Shown here in pieces: positions 1-5,200 of a stretch of 5,341 bases of DNA. Below the pieces are notes generated by a model, which was not told where the DNA came from, ran no database searches, and worked only from the letters and a program-made list of their open reading frames with translations. The translations under genes were made by a program, and so were the position numbers. The stretch spans positions 1-5,341 of the forward strand of contig DAOVRB010000102.1 in the NCBI GenBank assembly GCA_030628325.1, in the 5' to 3' direction. The stretch's first letter is position 1. Every line of letters starts with the position of its first letter. Source of the stretch: Methanomicrobiaceae archaeon (GTDB taxonomy: Archaea; Halobacteriota; Methanomicrobia; Methanomicrobiales; Methanomicrobiaceae).

Positions 1-325
1 CCCGATGCGTCTGCCTTCTTCACTCCTTCTGCAGCAGGAACGGAATGAGGCGCAAACGCCGCCCTTAAAACGGCAATGGGTGGCACAGCCCCATCCTGTC
101 AGCCAGTCAGTGACCAGAGTCAGAGGCCCGGGGCACCCCACCTTCTGTTGCCTGCTGCACCAGCGCAAGTGCCACGATCCCCCGAACGGCGGGGTGTAGT
201 TTCATCACCTTCCGGGGGCCAGGGAACAGGGGAACCCGGGTGCCGTCACGCTCACATCCTATGCGGATGCCGATAAGGACGAGGATAAGAATGAAGACCA
301 CCCGGCACAGCCTGTATATTCAAAA
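1..325 (+). repeat. Dispersed GC-rich repeat, copy A (left end cut by window)
   Basis: Positions 1-131 match copy C (from 3634 on) and copy B (from 1564 on), starting at the shared stretch CCCGATGC(G/C)TCTGCCTTC and continuing through AAAACGGCAATGGGTGG. The shared part with copy C ends near GGCCCGGG at about 125-132. Positions 132-303 are present only in this copy and are clearly more GC-rich than the flanks. The last part, GGCACAGCCTGTATA at 304-318, matches the right end of copy B at 1651-1665, so the right end of the element lies near 325. The left part is outside the window. I see no transposase and no convincing terminal inverted repeats. The identity of the repeat is unknown. Confidence 0.8.
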
Positions 326-489
326 CTCTCGTTAATATGGACAGGCAAAATTACCAATAAAATTATCACTAATATTTTTATTAGAATTTAAATGAGATTT
401 TACTTTAAATCCTGTGAAGGGCGGAGATTTTGTCAACAGAACGAAAATTATCAGAGTGATGATTTCGGAATTTAAGGATAAAGCTTTTT
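326..489. other. AT-rich intergenic spacer, no gene seen
   Basis: This spacer between repeat copy A and the end of hicA is AT-rich and interrupted by stops in all frames beyond short stretches. It holds one small perfect stem (369-384), listed separately. I recognise nothing else in it. Confidence 0.6.
369..384 (-). terminator. Weak stem-loop, possible hicBA terminator
   Basis: CTAATA and TATTAG form a perfect 6-bp inverted repeat around a 4-base loop. On the minus strand it is followed by two TTTT runs. It lies about 105 bases past the hicA stop. The stem is all A/T apart from one C-G pair, so it would be weak. Archaeal termination depends mainly on oligo-T, so this is only a candidate. Confidence 0.25.
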
Positions 490-735
490 TTACTTTCCTT
501 TATACCCTGAGTATAGCTTCAAAAATTCATCTAAGCTTATTTCCAGATCTTCTCTGATTATTTTACGCAGAAGCCCTTTAGGTATGTCTTTGTTTCCATG
601 CACAGGAACAGTGGTTGCCTGTCCATCTTCTGATCTCAATCTTACATGAGAACCTTTCGTTCTGATAACCCTAAAGCCTAAAGATTCCAAAAATATTACA
701 AGCTCTCTGCCTTTGATTACGGGAAGCTTAGGCAT
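490..735 (-). CDS. hicA: HicA-type mRNA interferase toxin
   Basis: The 81-residue product fits the HicA/YcfA family, small dsRNA-binding-fold ribonucleases that cleave mRNA and are held inactive by HicB. Family hallmarks are visible in order: an N-terminal PVIKGRELVIFLESLGF helix (residues 5-21), the strand KGSHVRLR (27-34) carrying the expected catalytic histidine His30, and the C-terminal PVHGNKDIPKGLLRKIIRE segment (44-62). The length is normal for the family and nothing is missing. Its ATG overlaps the end of hicB by 8 bases (ATGCCTAA), so the two are very probably translationally coupled. A purine-rich GGAAG lies 9 bases before the ATG, inside the end of hicB. No promoter of its own is visible. 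Toxicity is inferred from the family. Confidence 0.93.
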   Translation of the reverse strand: MPKLPVIKGRELVIFLESLGFRVIRTKGSHVRLRSEDGQATTVPVHGNKDIPKGLLRKIIREDLEISLDEFLKLYSGYKGK

Positions 736-949
736 TTTGAACTACTTCCAGTTCTCTAAATCCCACAAACCTGTTGAGTTCTTCGACCGTTGTCTCCTCG
801 AGGCACATATCTATAACTTCCCTTATATTCTCAAGTGCTTCATCTATAGTTTCGCCGTAAGAATGGCAGCCTTTAAACTGTGGACAGCTTACTATGTAAT
901 ATCCGTCCTCGTCCATCTCAACGATTATGGGTAGATGTAATTTTCCCAT
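728..949 (-). CDS. hicB: HicB-type antitoxin (short form)
   Basis: The 73-residue product matches the HicB/UPF0150 N-terminal domain: LHLPIIVEMDEDGYYIVSCP (residues 4-23), then the GCHSYGETIDEALENIREVI segment (27-46). In this family that domain binds and blocks the partner HicA. The protein ends soon after it (FRELEVVQNA), so there is no room for the C-terminal ribbon-helix-helix or HTH DNA-binding domain of longer HicBs such as the E. coli one; autorepression by a fused DNA-binding domain is therefore not expected. I chose the ATG at 949 because relatives usually begin 3-5 residues before the LPIIVE strand and because AAGGT lies 7 bases upstream. An in-frame ATG at 964 would add MKVSK and could be used by a leaderless transcript. 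hicB precedes hicA in one operon. Confidence 0.92.
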   Translation of the reverse strand: MGKLHLPIIVEMDEDGYYIVSCPQFKGCHSYGETIDEALENIREVIDMCLEETTVEELNRFVGFRELEVVQNA

Positions 950-981
950 TTTTGATACCTTCATTAGATCTACAAGTCTCG

Positions 982-1000
982 TATATTAAATACATTTTGC
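982..1000 (-). promoter_or_regulatory. Candidate archaeal TATA/BRE for hicBA
   Basis: On the minus strand the sequence reads GCAAAATGTATTTAATATA. The TTTAATATA part (990-982) resembles an archaeal TATA box and the A-rich stretch before it could serve as BRE. A start about 26 bases downstream of the box centre would fall near 960, just at or before the two possible hicB starts, giving a very short leader. A second TATA-like CATATAG lies near 1016-1010. Assignment is by spacing only. Confidence 0.4.
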
Positions 1001-1127
1001 ATAACTACCTATATGTGAACGGAGCCCGTCCATCCAGTGCTGATCTGGCAGGACAGGCTCCAACACCAATGGTTATGTCAGTCTTTGAATATAAAAATCC
1101 TCACTCAAAATTACATATCCTCTCCGG

Positions 1128-1317
1128 CACCGGCTTATCATCCATAAACTCCCTCACATCCTCCTGAACTTTTCATGTGCCATCGCTACAATCACCCTAT
1201 CCATCTTCTCATCATCAAAAGTCCTCACACGAAATCCCTCGATTTCGTACCTGCCGGGCATTGGATCGTACCCATATAGCCTAAGCCGATGACGCATACG
1301 GTCTTGTGTTTCAGCTC
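1128..1317 (-). pseudogene. Remnant of a nucleotide-sugar (UDP-sugar) dehydrogenase
   Basis: Three pieces of one protein family can be read on the minus strand in three frames. First, ELKHKTVCVIGLGYMG (1317-1270) matches the N-terminal NAD-binding Rossmann strand and glycine loop, GxGxxG-like GLGYMG. Second, after a frame change near 1276, YGYDPMPGRYEIEGF followed by MDRVIVAMAHEKF (1276-1166) matches the C-terminal UDP-sugar-binding domain of the UDP-glucose/UDP-ManNAc dehydrogenase family. Third, after another frame change near 1163, EDVREFMDDKPV (1163-1128) continues the same domain and stops where the family's conserved VDVRG end should begin. The whole central domain with the catalytic cysteine, some 300 residues, is absent. 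Intact family members oxidise UDP-sugars to uronic acids for surface polysaccharide; this copy cannot. Family assignment is from memory of the motifs. Confidence 0.7.
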
Positions 1318-1364
1318 TTCCGGAACCAGGTGATCATCTCCTCCAATCCTTCTGGTGAACTAAA
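1311..1364 (-). pseudogene. Possible C-terminal tail of a sugar epimerase
   Basis: In the frame overlapping the start of the dehydrogenase remnant, FSSPEGLEEMITWFRKS followed by TGA resembles the last residues of NAD-dependent nucleotide-sugar epimerases, which often end in a GL..TIEWFR-like helix. The tail is cut at its 5' side where repeat copy B begins (1367). Alternatively the other frame through the same bases (GGDDHLVPEELKHK) is the true N-terminal extension of the dehydrogenase and this match is chance. The piece is too short to decide. Confidence 0.3.
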
Positions 1365-1366
1365 TG

Positions 1367-1672
1367 ACTCTTCTCAATTTTTCTGACCTCTGATTTTTGA
1401 GATCCTTTGTCGCAGTACACACAACAACCAGAACAGGACGGATGCCTGCCCACTCATCCCTCCTCTGACCATCAACCATAGGTACACTACACCACAAAGG
1501 TGGAACTTTGAGGACGGGGGGGACCGGGATCTAACAGAAAACGGGCACAGCAGACGTAAAGGCCCCCCGATGCCTCTGCCTTCTTCACTCCTTCTGCAGC
1601 AAAAACGGAATGCCAGACACCGCCCATAAAACGGCAATGGGTGGCCTTCTGGCACAGCCTGTATAGTCGAAA
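1367..1672 (+). repeat. Dispersed GC-rich repeat, copy B
   Basis: From ACTCTTCTC at 1367 it aligns with copy C (start 3450) through TTTTTCTGA, GATCCTTTGTCGCA and ACTACACCACAAA. A 66-base block (1536-1601) is identical to 3602-3667. After AACGGCAATGGGTGG it lacks about 220 bases present in copy A and resumes at GGCACAGCCTGTATA (1651-1665), which is the right end of copy A. This gives both ends of the element but with an internal deletion. No functional enzyme is encoded. The longest minus-strand frame in it (1655-1374) does not look like a known protein. Confidence 0.85.
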
Positions 1673-1724
1673 ACCAAACTTTCAGTGTAACTCTTCACGC
1701 CCCCTCTTCAATCCACACCAGGGA
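1673..1724. other. Spacer between repeat B and the MITE
   Basis: A short C-rich stretch with no gene or clear signal that I can recognise. It is the left flank of the MITE-like element. It shows no obvious target-site duplication with the right flank (left flank CCAGGGA, right flank ACCCGGG). Confidence 0.4.
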
Positions 1725-1859
1725 GGCTGTTGCACGAATGAATTTTATTGGCTCATAAGGGCAATCCGTTATACTTTGGCGATAAACAAAGGCAGAATAT
1801 GCGTTGTTTTGTAGTCTATTTGCCCTCATTGTCTACAGCAAATTGTTCATGCAACAGCC
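1725..1859. mobile_element. 135-bp MITE-like element with terminal inverted repeats
   Basis: The left end GGCTGTTGCACGAA and the right end, read in reverse complement, GGCTGTTGCATGAA share a perfect 10-base outer repeat and 13 of 14 bases. Similarity between the arms continues more weakly inward, including AAGGGCAA against GAGGGCAA at about position 35. No reading frame of useful length fits inside, so it would be non-autonomous and need a transposase supplied elsewhere. Ends beginning GGCTGTTGCA are common among DDE-transposase insertion sequences, including IS5-like ones, but I cannot name the parent. A clear target duplication is not visible, which suggests an old insertion or slightly misplaced ends. 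Confidence 0.65.
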
Positions 1860-1921
1860 ACCCGGGGCCGTGGTATTATTGAGAATCTTAATCCCGTGTT
1901 AGCATCACTAATTTGATCAAA

Positions 1922-1941
1922 AATAATTGTACACAATTATT
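1922..1941. promoter_or_regulatory. Perfect 9-bp inverted repeat, operator-like
   Basis: AATAATTGT and ACAATTATT are exact reverse complements separated by only AC, giving a 20-bp near-palindrome. It lies about 120 bases upstream of the ATPase ATG and about 60 past the MITE. The size and symmetry suit a dimeric regulator. There is no T-run that would make it a terminator. Role inferred from form only. Confidence 0.4.
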
Positions 1942-1989
1942 GTTCTTCCCGTGAACTTCCCGAGAGAACCTGGAGATTTCTCATTCATA

Positions 1990-2017
1990 GACGATAAATA
2001 TCTACAATTTTATCGTC
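1990..2017. promoter_or_regulatory. Perfect 9-bp inverted repeat just upstream of the TATA box
   Basis: GACGATAAA (1990-1998) and TTTATCGTC (2009-2017) are exact reverse complements with a 10-base spacer, so their centres lie 19 bases (nearly two helical turns) apart. A third related half-site, GACAAATAT, runs into the TATA box at 2025-2033. A protein bound here would sit next to the TBP/TFB site, so this is a plausible operator for the ATPase gene. Confidence 0.45.
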
Positions 2018-2027
2018 CACACACGAC

Positions 2028-2036
2028 AAATATATA
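2028..2036 (+). promoter_or_regulatory. TATA box of the AAA_14 ATPase gene
   Basis: AAATATATA is a good archaeal TATA box. A start about 26 bases downstream of its centre falls near 2058, only a few bases before the ATG at 2062. This suggests a leaderless or nearly leaderless transcript and argues against the upstream in-frame TTG at 2041. Confidence 0.55.
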
Positions 2037-2061
2037 ATGGTTGCAGACAAATCCACATATA

Positions 2062-3387
2062 ATGGATACCCGGAACAAACTCAAAAGTGCGATCGTTGAA
2101 TGGCAGGAAAGCAAACTGCCGGAATTGCATAAAAGAAAAAGCCGGGCAAATATCAATCTGCCACATATCAACGACATTGTGGGTGTCAGACGTTGTGGGA
2201 AAACATATTACATGTACCAGTTGATCTCAACATTGCTTGATTCCGGGGTGCCGAAATCTCATATACTTTATTTCAACCTGGATGATGACAGACTTCAACC
2301 CATAAATGGCGATGAACTTGCGTTATTGACAGACACTTTCCGGGAACTTTATGGGACATCAGAAAACGATAAACTGTACCTGTTTTTAGACGAGATCCAG
2401 AACTTTCCCGGATGGGAAAACTGGTTGAAAGGCATCTATGACAGAAAGAAGAATGTCAAAATCATAATAAGCGGCTCCAATGCATCAATTCTTTCAGACG
2501 ATATCTCCTCCCGCTTAACAGGAAGACATCTTACCACCAGAATGTTCCCGTTCAGTTTTGCCGGGTTCCTGAGGTGCCGGGAAATATCTTTTGATATAAA
2601 AACCCTGCAGTTTTCAGAGAAGAAAATAGAGATCAAAAGGAAGTTCAACGAATATATGGGTAGAGGGGGGTTCCCGGAGGTCATACTCAACCCCACCATA
2701 GATCACAGAGAATTGTTGCAATCCTACTTTGACGATATAATCTACAGGGATATTATCTCAAGACACAGGTTGCGCAATCCAAAAATATTCAAAACACTTG
2801 CCCTTTTCTGCATATCAAATATAGCAAAACCTCATACATACAATTCACTCAGAAAATTATTTTCCGGTTACACGTCCCTGAGCACGGATGCCATAATTAA
2901 CTACATCTCTTACCTTGAGAACGCATTTTTGCTGTTCACTATCAATCACTATGACGCTTCGCTTAAAAAGCAGATAAATAAACCCAAAAAACTATACTGC
3001 ATAGACCCGGGCATGATCAATGCGGTCTCTTTCAGGTTCTCGGACGATTTTGGAAGATTATATGAAAATCTCGTCTTCATCCAGCTCTTACGTTCCGGTG
3101 AGGAGATTTACTACTGGCAGGACAAAAAAGGATTAGAAGTGGATTTTGTTACAAAATCAGGGTTGGATCCAATCCGGTTGATCCAGGTCTGCATAGATCT
3201 CTCAGATCCAAAAACCAAAGACAGGGAGATAAATGGTCTTATTTCAGCAATGGAACATTTTGACCTGCAGGAAGGTACTATAATAACCGCTGACGTTTTT
3301 GATCAGGAAAATGTGGCGGGCAGGAAAATAAATTATCTGCCTCTCTGGTACTGGTTACTCAAAGATGAGAGTTCTGAATATTCCTGA
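2062..3387 (+). CDS. AAA_14/DUF4143 family ATPase
   Basis: This 441-residue protein has the full layout of the archaeal/bacterial AAA_14 plus DUF4143 family, of unproven cellular role. Visible in order: a helical N-terminus; Walker A GVRRCGKT (residues 41-48); Walker B KLYLFLDEIQ (104-113) with Asp110-Glu111; a sensor-like IIISGSNAS (134-142); SSRLTGR (150-156) with a likely arginine finger; a middle helical region; and a C-terminal PD-(D/E)XK-like fold with GLEVDFV (357-363) and LIQVCIDL (373-380). In that fold the usual acidic/lysine catalytic pair appears as Gln-Val-Cys, so nuclease activity is unlikely. The length is normal and the frame intact. An in-frame TTG at 2041 would add 7 residues, but the ATG sits at the right distance from the TATA box. 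It stands alone, convergent with the next gene. A fragment of a second, similar gene lies at 5088-5171. Confidence 0.9.
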   Translation: MDTRNKLKSAIVEWQESKLPELHKRKSRANINLPHINDIVGVRRCGKTYYMYQLISTLLDSGVPKSHILYFNLDDDRLQPINGDELALLTDTFRELYGTSENDKLYLFLDEIQNFPGWENWLKGIYDRKKNVKIIISGSNASILSDDISSRLTGRHLTTRMFPFSFAGFLRCREISFDIKTLQFSEKKIEIKRKFNEYMGRGGFPEVILNPTIDHRELLQSYFDDIIYRDIISRHRLRNPKIFKTLALFCISNIAKPHTYNSLRKLFSGYTSLSTDAIINYISYLENAFLLFTINHYDASLKKQINKPKKLYCIDPGMINAVSFRFSDDFGRLYENLVFIQLLRSGEEIYYWQDKKGLEVDFVTKSGLDPIRLIQVCIDLSDPKTKDREINGLISAMEHFDLQEGTIITADVFDQENVAGRKINYLPLWYWLLKDESSEYS

Positions 3388-3449
3388 CTGGCTGAAGATG
3401 GTTCTCAATGTTGATCCCGGGCTTCATCAATATTTTCTGTAATTTTTAG
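3388..3449 (+). terminator. T-rich stretch after the ATPase gene, possible terminator
   Basis: Past the stop codon, TATTTTCTGTAATTTTT (3431-3447) supplies two T runs of four and five bases without a stem-loop, the simple form of archaeal stop signal. Repeat copy C, starting at 3450, adds further TTTTT runs at 3461 and 3470. No gene is visible here. Confidence 0.35.
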
Positions 3450-3758
3450 ACTCTTCTCCGTTTTTCTGATTTTTAAGATCCTTTGTCGCAACACACAGCA
3501 ACCAAAACAGGAAGGAGGCCTGCCTGCCTCTCCCTCCTGTAACCGTCAACCGCGGGTTAAACTACACCACAAAAGTGAAACTTAGGGGACCGAAACCTAA
3601 TAGAAAACGGGCACAGCAGACGTAAAGGCCCCCCGATGCCTCTGCCTTCTTCACTCCTTCTGCAGCAGGAACAGAATGGCAGACGCCGCCCTTAAAACGG
3701 CAATGGGTGGCACGGCCCATCCAGTCAGTCAGTCTGTGACCAGAGGCAGAGGCCCGGG
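3450..3758 (+). repeat. Dispersed GC-rich repeat, copy C
   Basis: It begins at ACTCTTCTC like copy B and contains the same landmarks: GATCCTTTGTCGCA, ACTACACCACAAA, and the 66-base block 3602-3667 identical to 1536-1601. It then follows copy A rather than B through GGCAATGGGTGGCACGGCCC, the CAGTCAGT repeats, and GACCAGAG to GGCCCGGG at 3751-3758, where similarity to copy A stops. It therefore lacks the right-hand part seen in copy A (132-325). It sits between the two convergent genes. I see no protein-coding gene of a known family in it. Confidence 0.85.
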
Positions 3759-3766
3759 ATTGGGTT

Positions 3767-3773
3767 AAAAAAA
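3767..3773 (-). terminator. Oligo-T terminator of the AlbA_2 gene
   Basis: On the minus strand a run of seven T lies 54-60 bases after the stop codon of the AlbA_2/GHKL gene, preceded by AT-rich sequence and followed by GC-rich repeat copy C. Oligo-T runs suffice for termination by archaeal RNA polymerase. On the plus strand a T6 run at 3790-3795 could similarly stop readthrough from the left. Confidence 0.45.
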
Positions 3774-3826
3774 GTTTTGAGCAAGTATATTTTTTGGATA
3801 TTTATTCAGTTTTCTGCTATCACCTT

Positions 3827-4993
3827 TCACTCAATAGCATTTTTCCGGTGAACTATAACTGTAAACAGGTTTTTGTCCCTCTCATCAATGAAATCGATAT
3901 CCGGCCATTTCCCGAGTGCACGTTTTATGCCTGAACCAAGTCCTCTGTATGGGAGCAGTCCTTTAGCTGTATATGATACAAGAATCGGATTTCTTATATT
4001 GGAATTTCCTGCCCGGATCTTTGCCACAGTCAGATTGTCTGGCAGATGCCCGGGACTGATAATCTCAATGCGGTTATCAAAAATAAATAGCCTGATTGGT
4101 GCACTGATGAAATAATCACGATGAACAAGGGCATTAACCAGCAGTTCCTCAAAGACCACCGGTGAAATTTCAGGAATTCCAGGTGCATTTACACTCTGAC
4201 CGGCCTGCACTTTATGCAGATTGCGCATGATAAAAGCCATAGCACCTTCAAAGATTTCAGGAAATGTTCCTGTGAAGTCTTCGGTGTCAAGATACCTGCT
4301 TATGTGGATTTCATTGCCCGGATAGCGAATTGCCTTTATTATAAATTGGGGTTTGATCCATTCCGGCCTTTCTGCAAAGAGGAGCACTCCGGCCAGGCTT
4401 AGTTTGCCGCTTTCTGTAGCAAGGTTCATATTCTGCAGGAGTGTAAGCAGTTCTTCTTCTGACTCAGGATATGGAATATCATAAACCTTATGGAGGAAAT
4501 TCCGGAAACGAAGTGTGTCAAGTTTCTCAATACCTGCCTTTGCAGGCAGTTCATCAGCATGAAACTGATCAACGCTCTGAAAAAGGCGGCAAAGTTCTTC
4601 TCTGGAGTTTACACGTCGTTTATCTGCACCGGTTTTGAGCCATATCACTCCGTTTTTGTCGAAATATGGCTTGTCCTGTCCTTTTGGAACTGTAAGGACT
4701 ATTACTATTCTCTCATTATCAATGCAGATATTCTCTGTTTTTACTGTAAGGGGACAATTTACGTGCTGTGAAGCTGAATTGCTGATAAGCTGATTGATCC
4801 TTCCTACATCTTTTAGGGAAAGACCGATAACAGAACTATCGTCTGCCACACCAATGAATATTGTGCCTCCTTTTGCATTTGCAAATGCAGCCATCTCTGC
4901 TGCAAGGGCATCAGCATTGGTGATATCCTGTTTAAACTGCCTGTGGCTGTCCCCGCCTGCAGAGATCATGGAATAAAGTTCTTCAGGTGTCAT
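3827..4993 (-). CDS. AlbA_2 (Schlafen-like) and GHKL-ATPase domain protein
   Basis: This 388-residue protein has an N-terminal AlbA_2 domain of the Schlafen/divergent-AAA_4 group (about residues 10-135), marked by QFKQD (19-23), AAFANAKGGTIFIGVADD (35-52) and VIWLKTGADKRRVNSREEL (116-134). A C-terminal HATPase_c_4 domain (about 255-388) follows, with the GHKL N-box EELLVNALVHRDY (282-294), the G1-like FDNRIEIISPGHLP (305-318), IRNPIL (333-338) and a G2 loop GLGSGIKRAL (351-360). Such proteins (COG2865) are called predicted transcriptional regulators or RecG-related ATP-binding proteins; actual function is mostly unknown. Many relatives carry a further C-terminal winged helix, absent here: the protein ends with the ATPase domain. 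The start is the first ATG in frame, with a weak GGGGA upstream. The gene is monocistronic. Confidence 0.9.
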   Translation of the reverse strand: MTPEELYSMISAGGDSHRQFKQDITNADALAAEMAAFANAKGGTIFIGVADDSSVIGLSLKDVGRINQLISNSASQHVNCPLTVKTENICIDNERIVIVLTVPKGQDKPYFDKNGVIWLKTGADKRRVNSREELCRLFQSVDQFHADELPAKAGIEKLDTLRFRNFLHKVYDIPYPESEEELLTLLQNMNLATESGKLSLAGVLLFAERPEWIKPQFIIKAIRYPGNEIHISRYLDTEDFTGTFPEIFEGAMAFIMRNLHKVQAGQSVNAPGIPEISPVVFEELLVNALVHRDYFISAPIRLFIFDNRIEIISPGHLPDNLTVAKIRAGNSNIRNPILVSYTAKGLLPYRGLGSGIKRALGKWPDIDFIDERDKNLFTVIVHRKNAIE

Positions 4994-5070
4994 GCATATT
5001 CCCCGGTTTATAGTAAAGTCTGATGAATATCATTGAAATTTTCAGATTTAGTTATAGGATTATCTTCTAT

Positions 5071-5079
5071 TATATTATT
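5071..5079 (-). promoter_or_regulatory. Candidate TATA box for the AlbA_2 gene
   Basis: Read on the minus strand, AATAATATA lies about 80 bases before the ATG at 4993, which would give a leader of roughly 55 bases. A closer TATA-like CTATAAA near 5014-5008 would place the start inside the gene and so fits less well. The surrounding 5030-5100 region is very AT-rich, so chance matches are likely. Confidence 0.25.
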
Positions 5080-5087
5080 CATTGGTT

Positions 5088-5171
5088 ATGAAATTATTTT
5101 CCTGTTATACGTCCCTGAGCACAGATGCCATAATCAACTACATCTCTTACCCTGAGGACGTATTTTTGCTC
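5088..5171 (+). pseudogene. Fragment of a second AAA_14/DUF4143 ATPase gene
   Basis: Positions 5091-5171 align without gaps to 2854-2934 inside the intact ATPase gene, with 73 of 81 bases the same by my count. The frame is preserved: KLFSCYTSLSTDAIINYISY is shared with the intact protein (one difference in these 20 residues), followed by E..FLL. The matching segment belongs to the middle of the ATPase, near the start of its DUF4143 part, so this cannot be a gene on its own. Similarity begins abruptly at about 5088, where an ATG occurs by chance, and ends at 5171, shortly before the IS left end. The frame then runs into a TAA at 5196. It is a relic of a paralogue or a partial duplication. Confidence 0.8.
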
Positions 5172-5200
5172 TGGAGAGGATACCGCTACATTACATAACA

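Noticed and set aside
257..300. GATAAGGACGAGGATAAG-like stretch as a calcium-binding or dockerin repeat.
   Set aside because: It is a single short purine-rich run in a frame that is not open over any useful length, and it lies within the dispersed repeat.
880..1167. 95-residue plus-strand frame over the hicB start and the dehydrogenase remnant.
   Set aside because: It overlaps the well-supported hicB antisense and its translation has no protein-like motifs. It is a shadow of minus-strand coding sequence.
1374..1655. 93-residue minus-strand frame within repeat copy B.
   Set aside because: It lies wholly inside the repeat, its sequence is Cys/Arg/Pro-rich as expected from GC-rich non-coding DNA, and a different minus-strand frame is the one preserved in copy C.
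2037..2099. ATG at 2037 opening a 20-codon frame ahead of the ATPase gene, and the in-frame TTG at 2041.
   Set aside because: Both lie between the TATA box and the predicted transcript start (near 2058), so they are probably untranscribed. The short frame resembles no protein. The ATG at 2062 fits the spacing.
2062..4993. The AAA_14 ATPase and the AlbA_2/GHKL gene as a two-gene defence operon.
   Set aside because: They are convergent, about 440 bases apart, and separated by a repeat and probable terminators. Each family is common as a lone gene. Nothing in the sequence links them.
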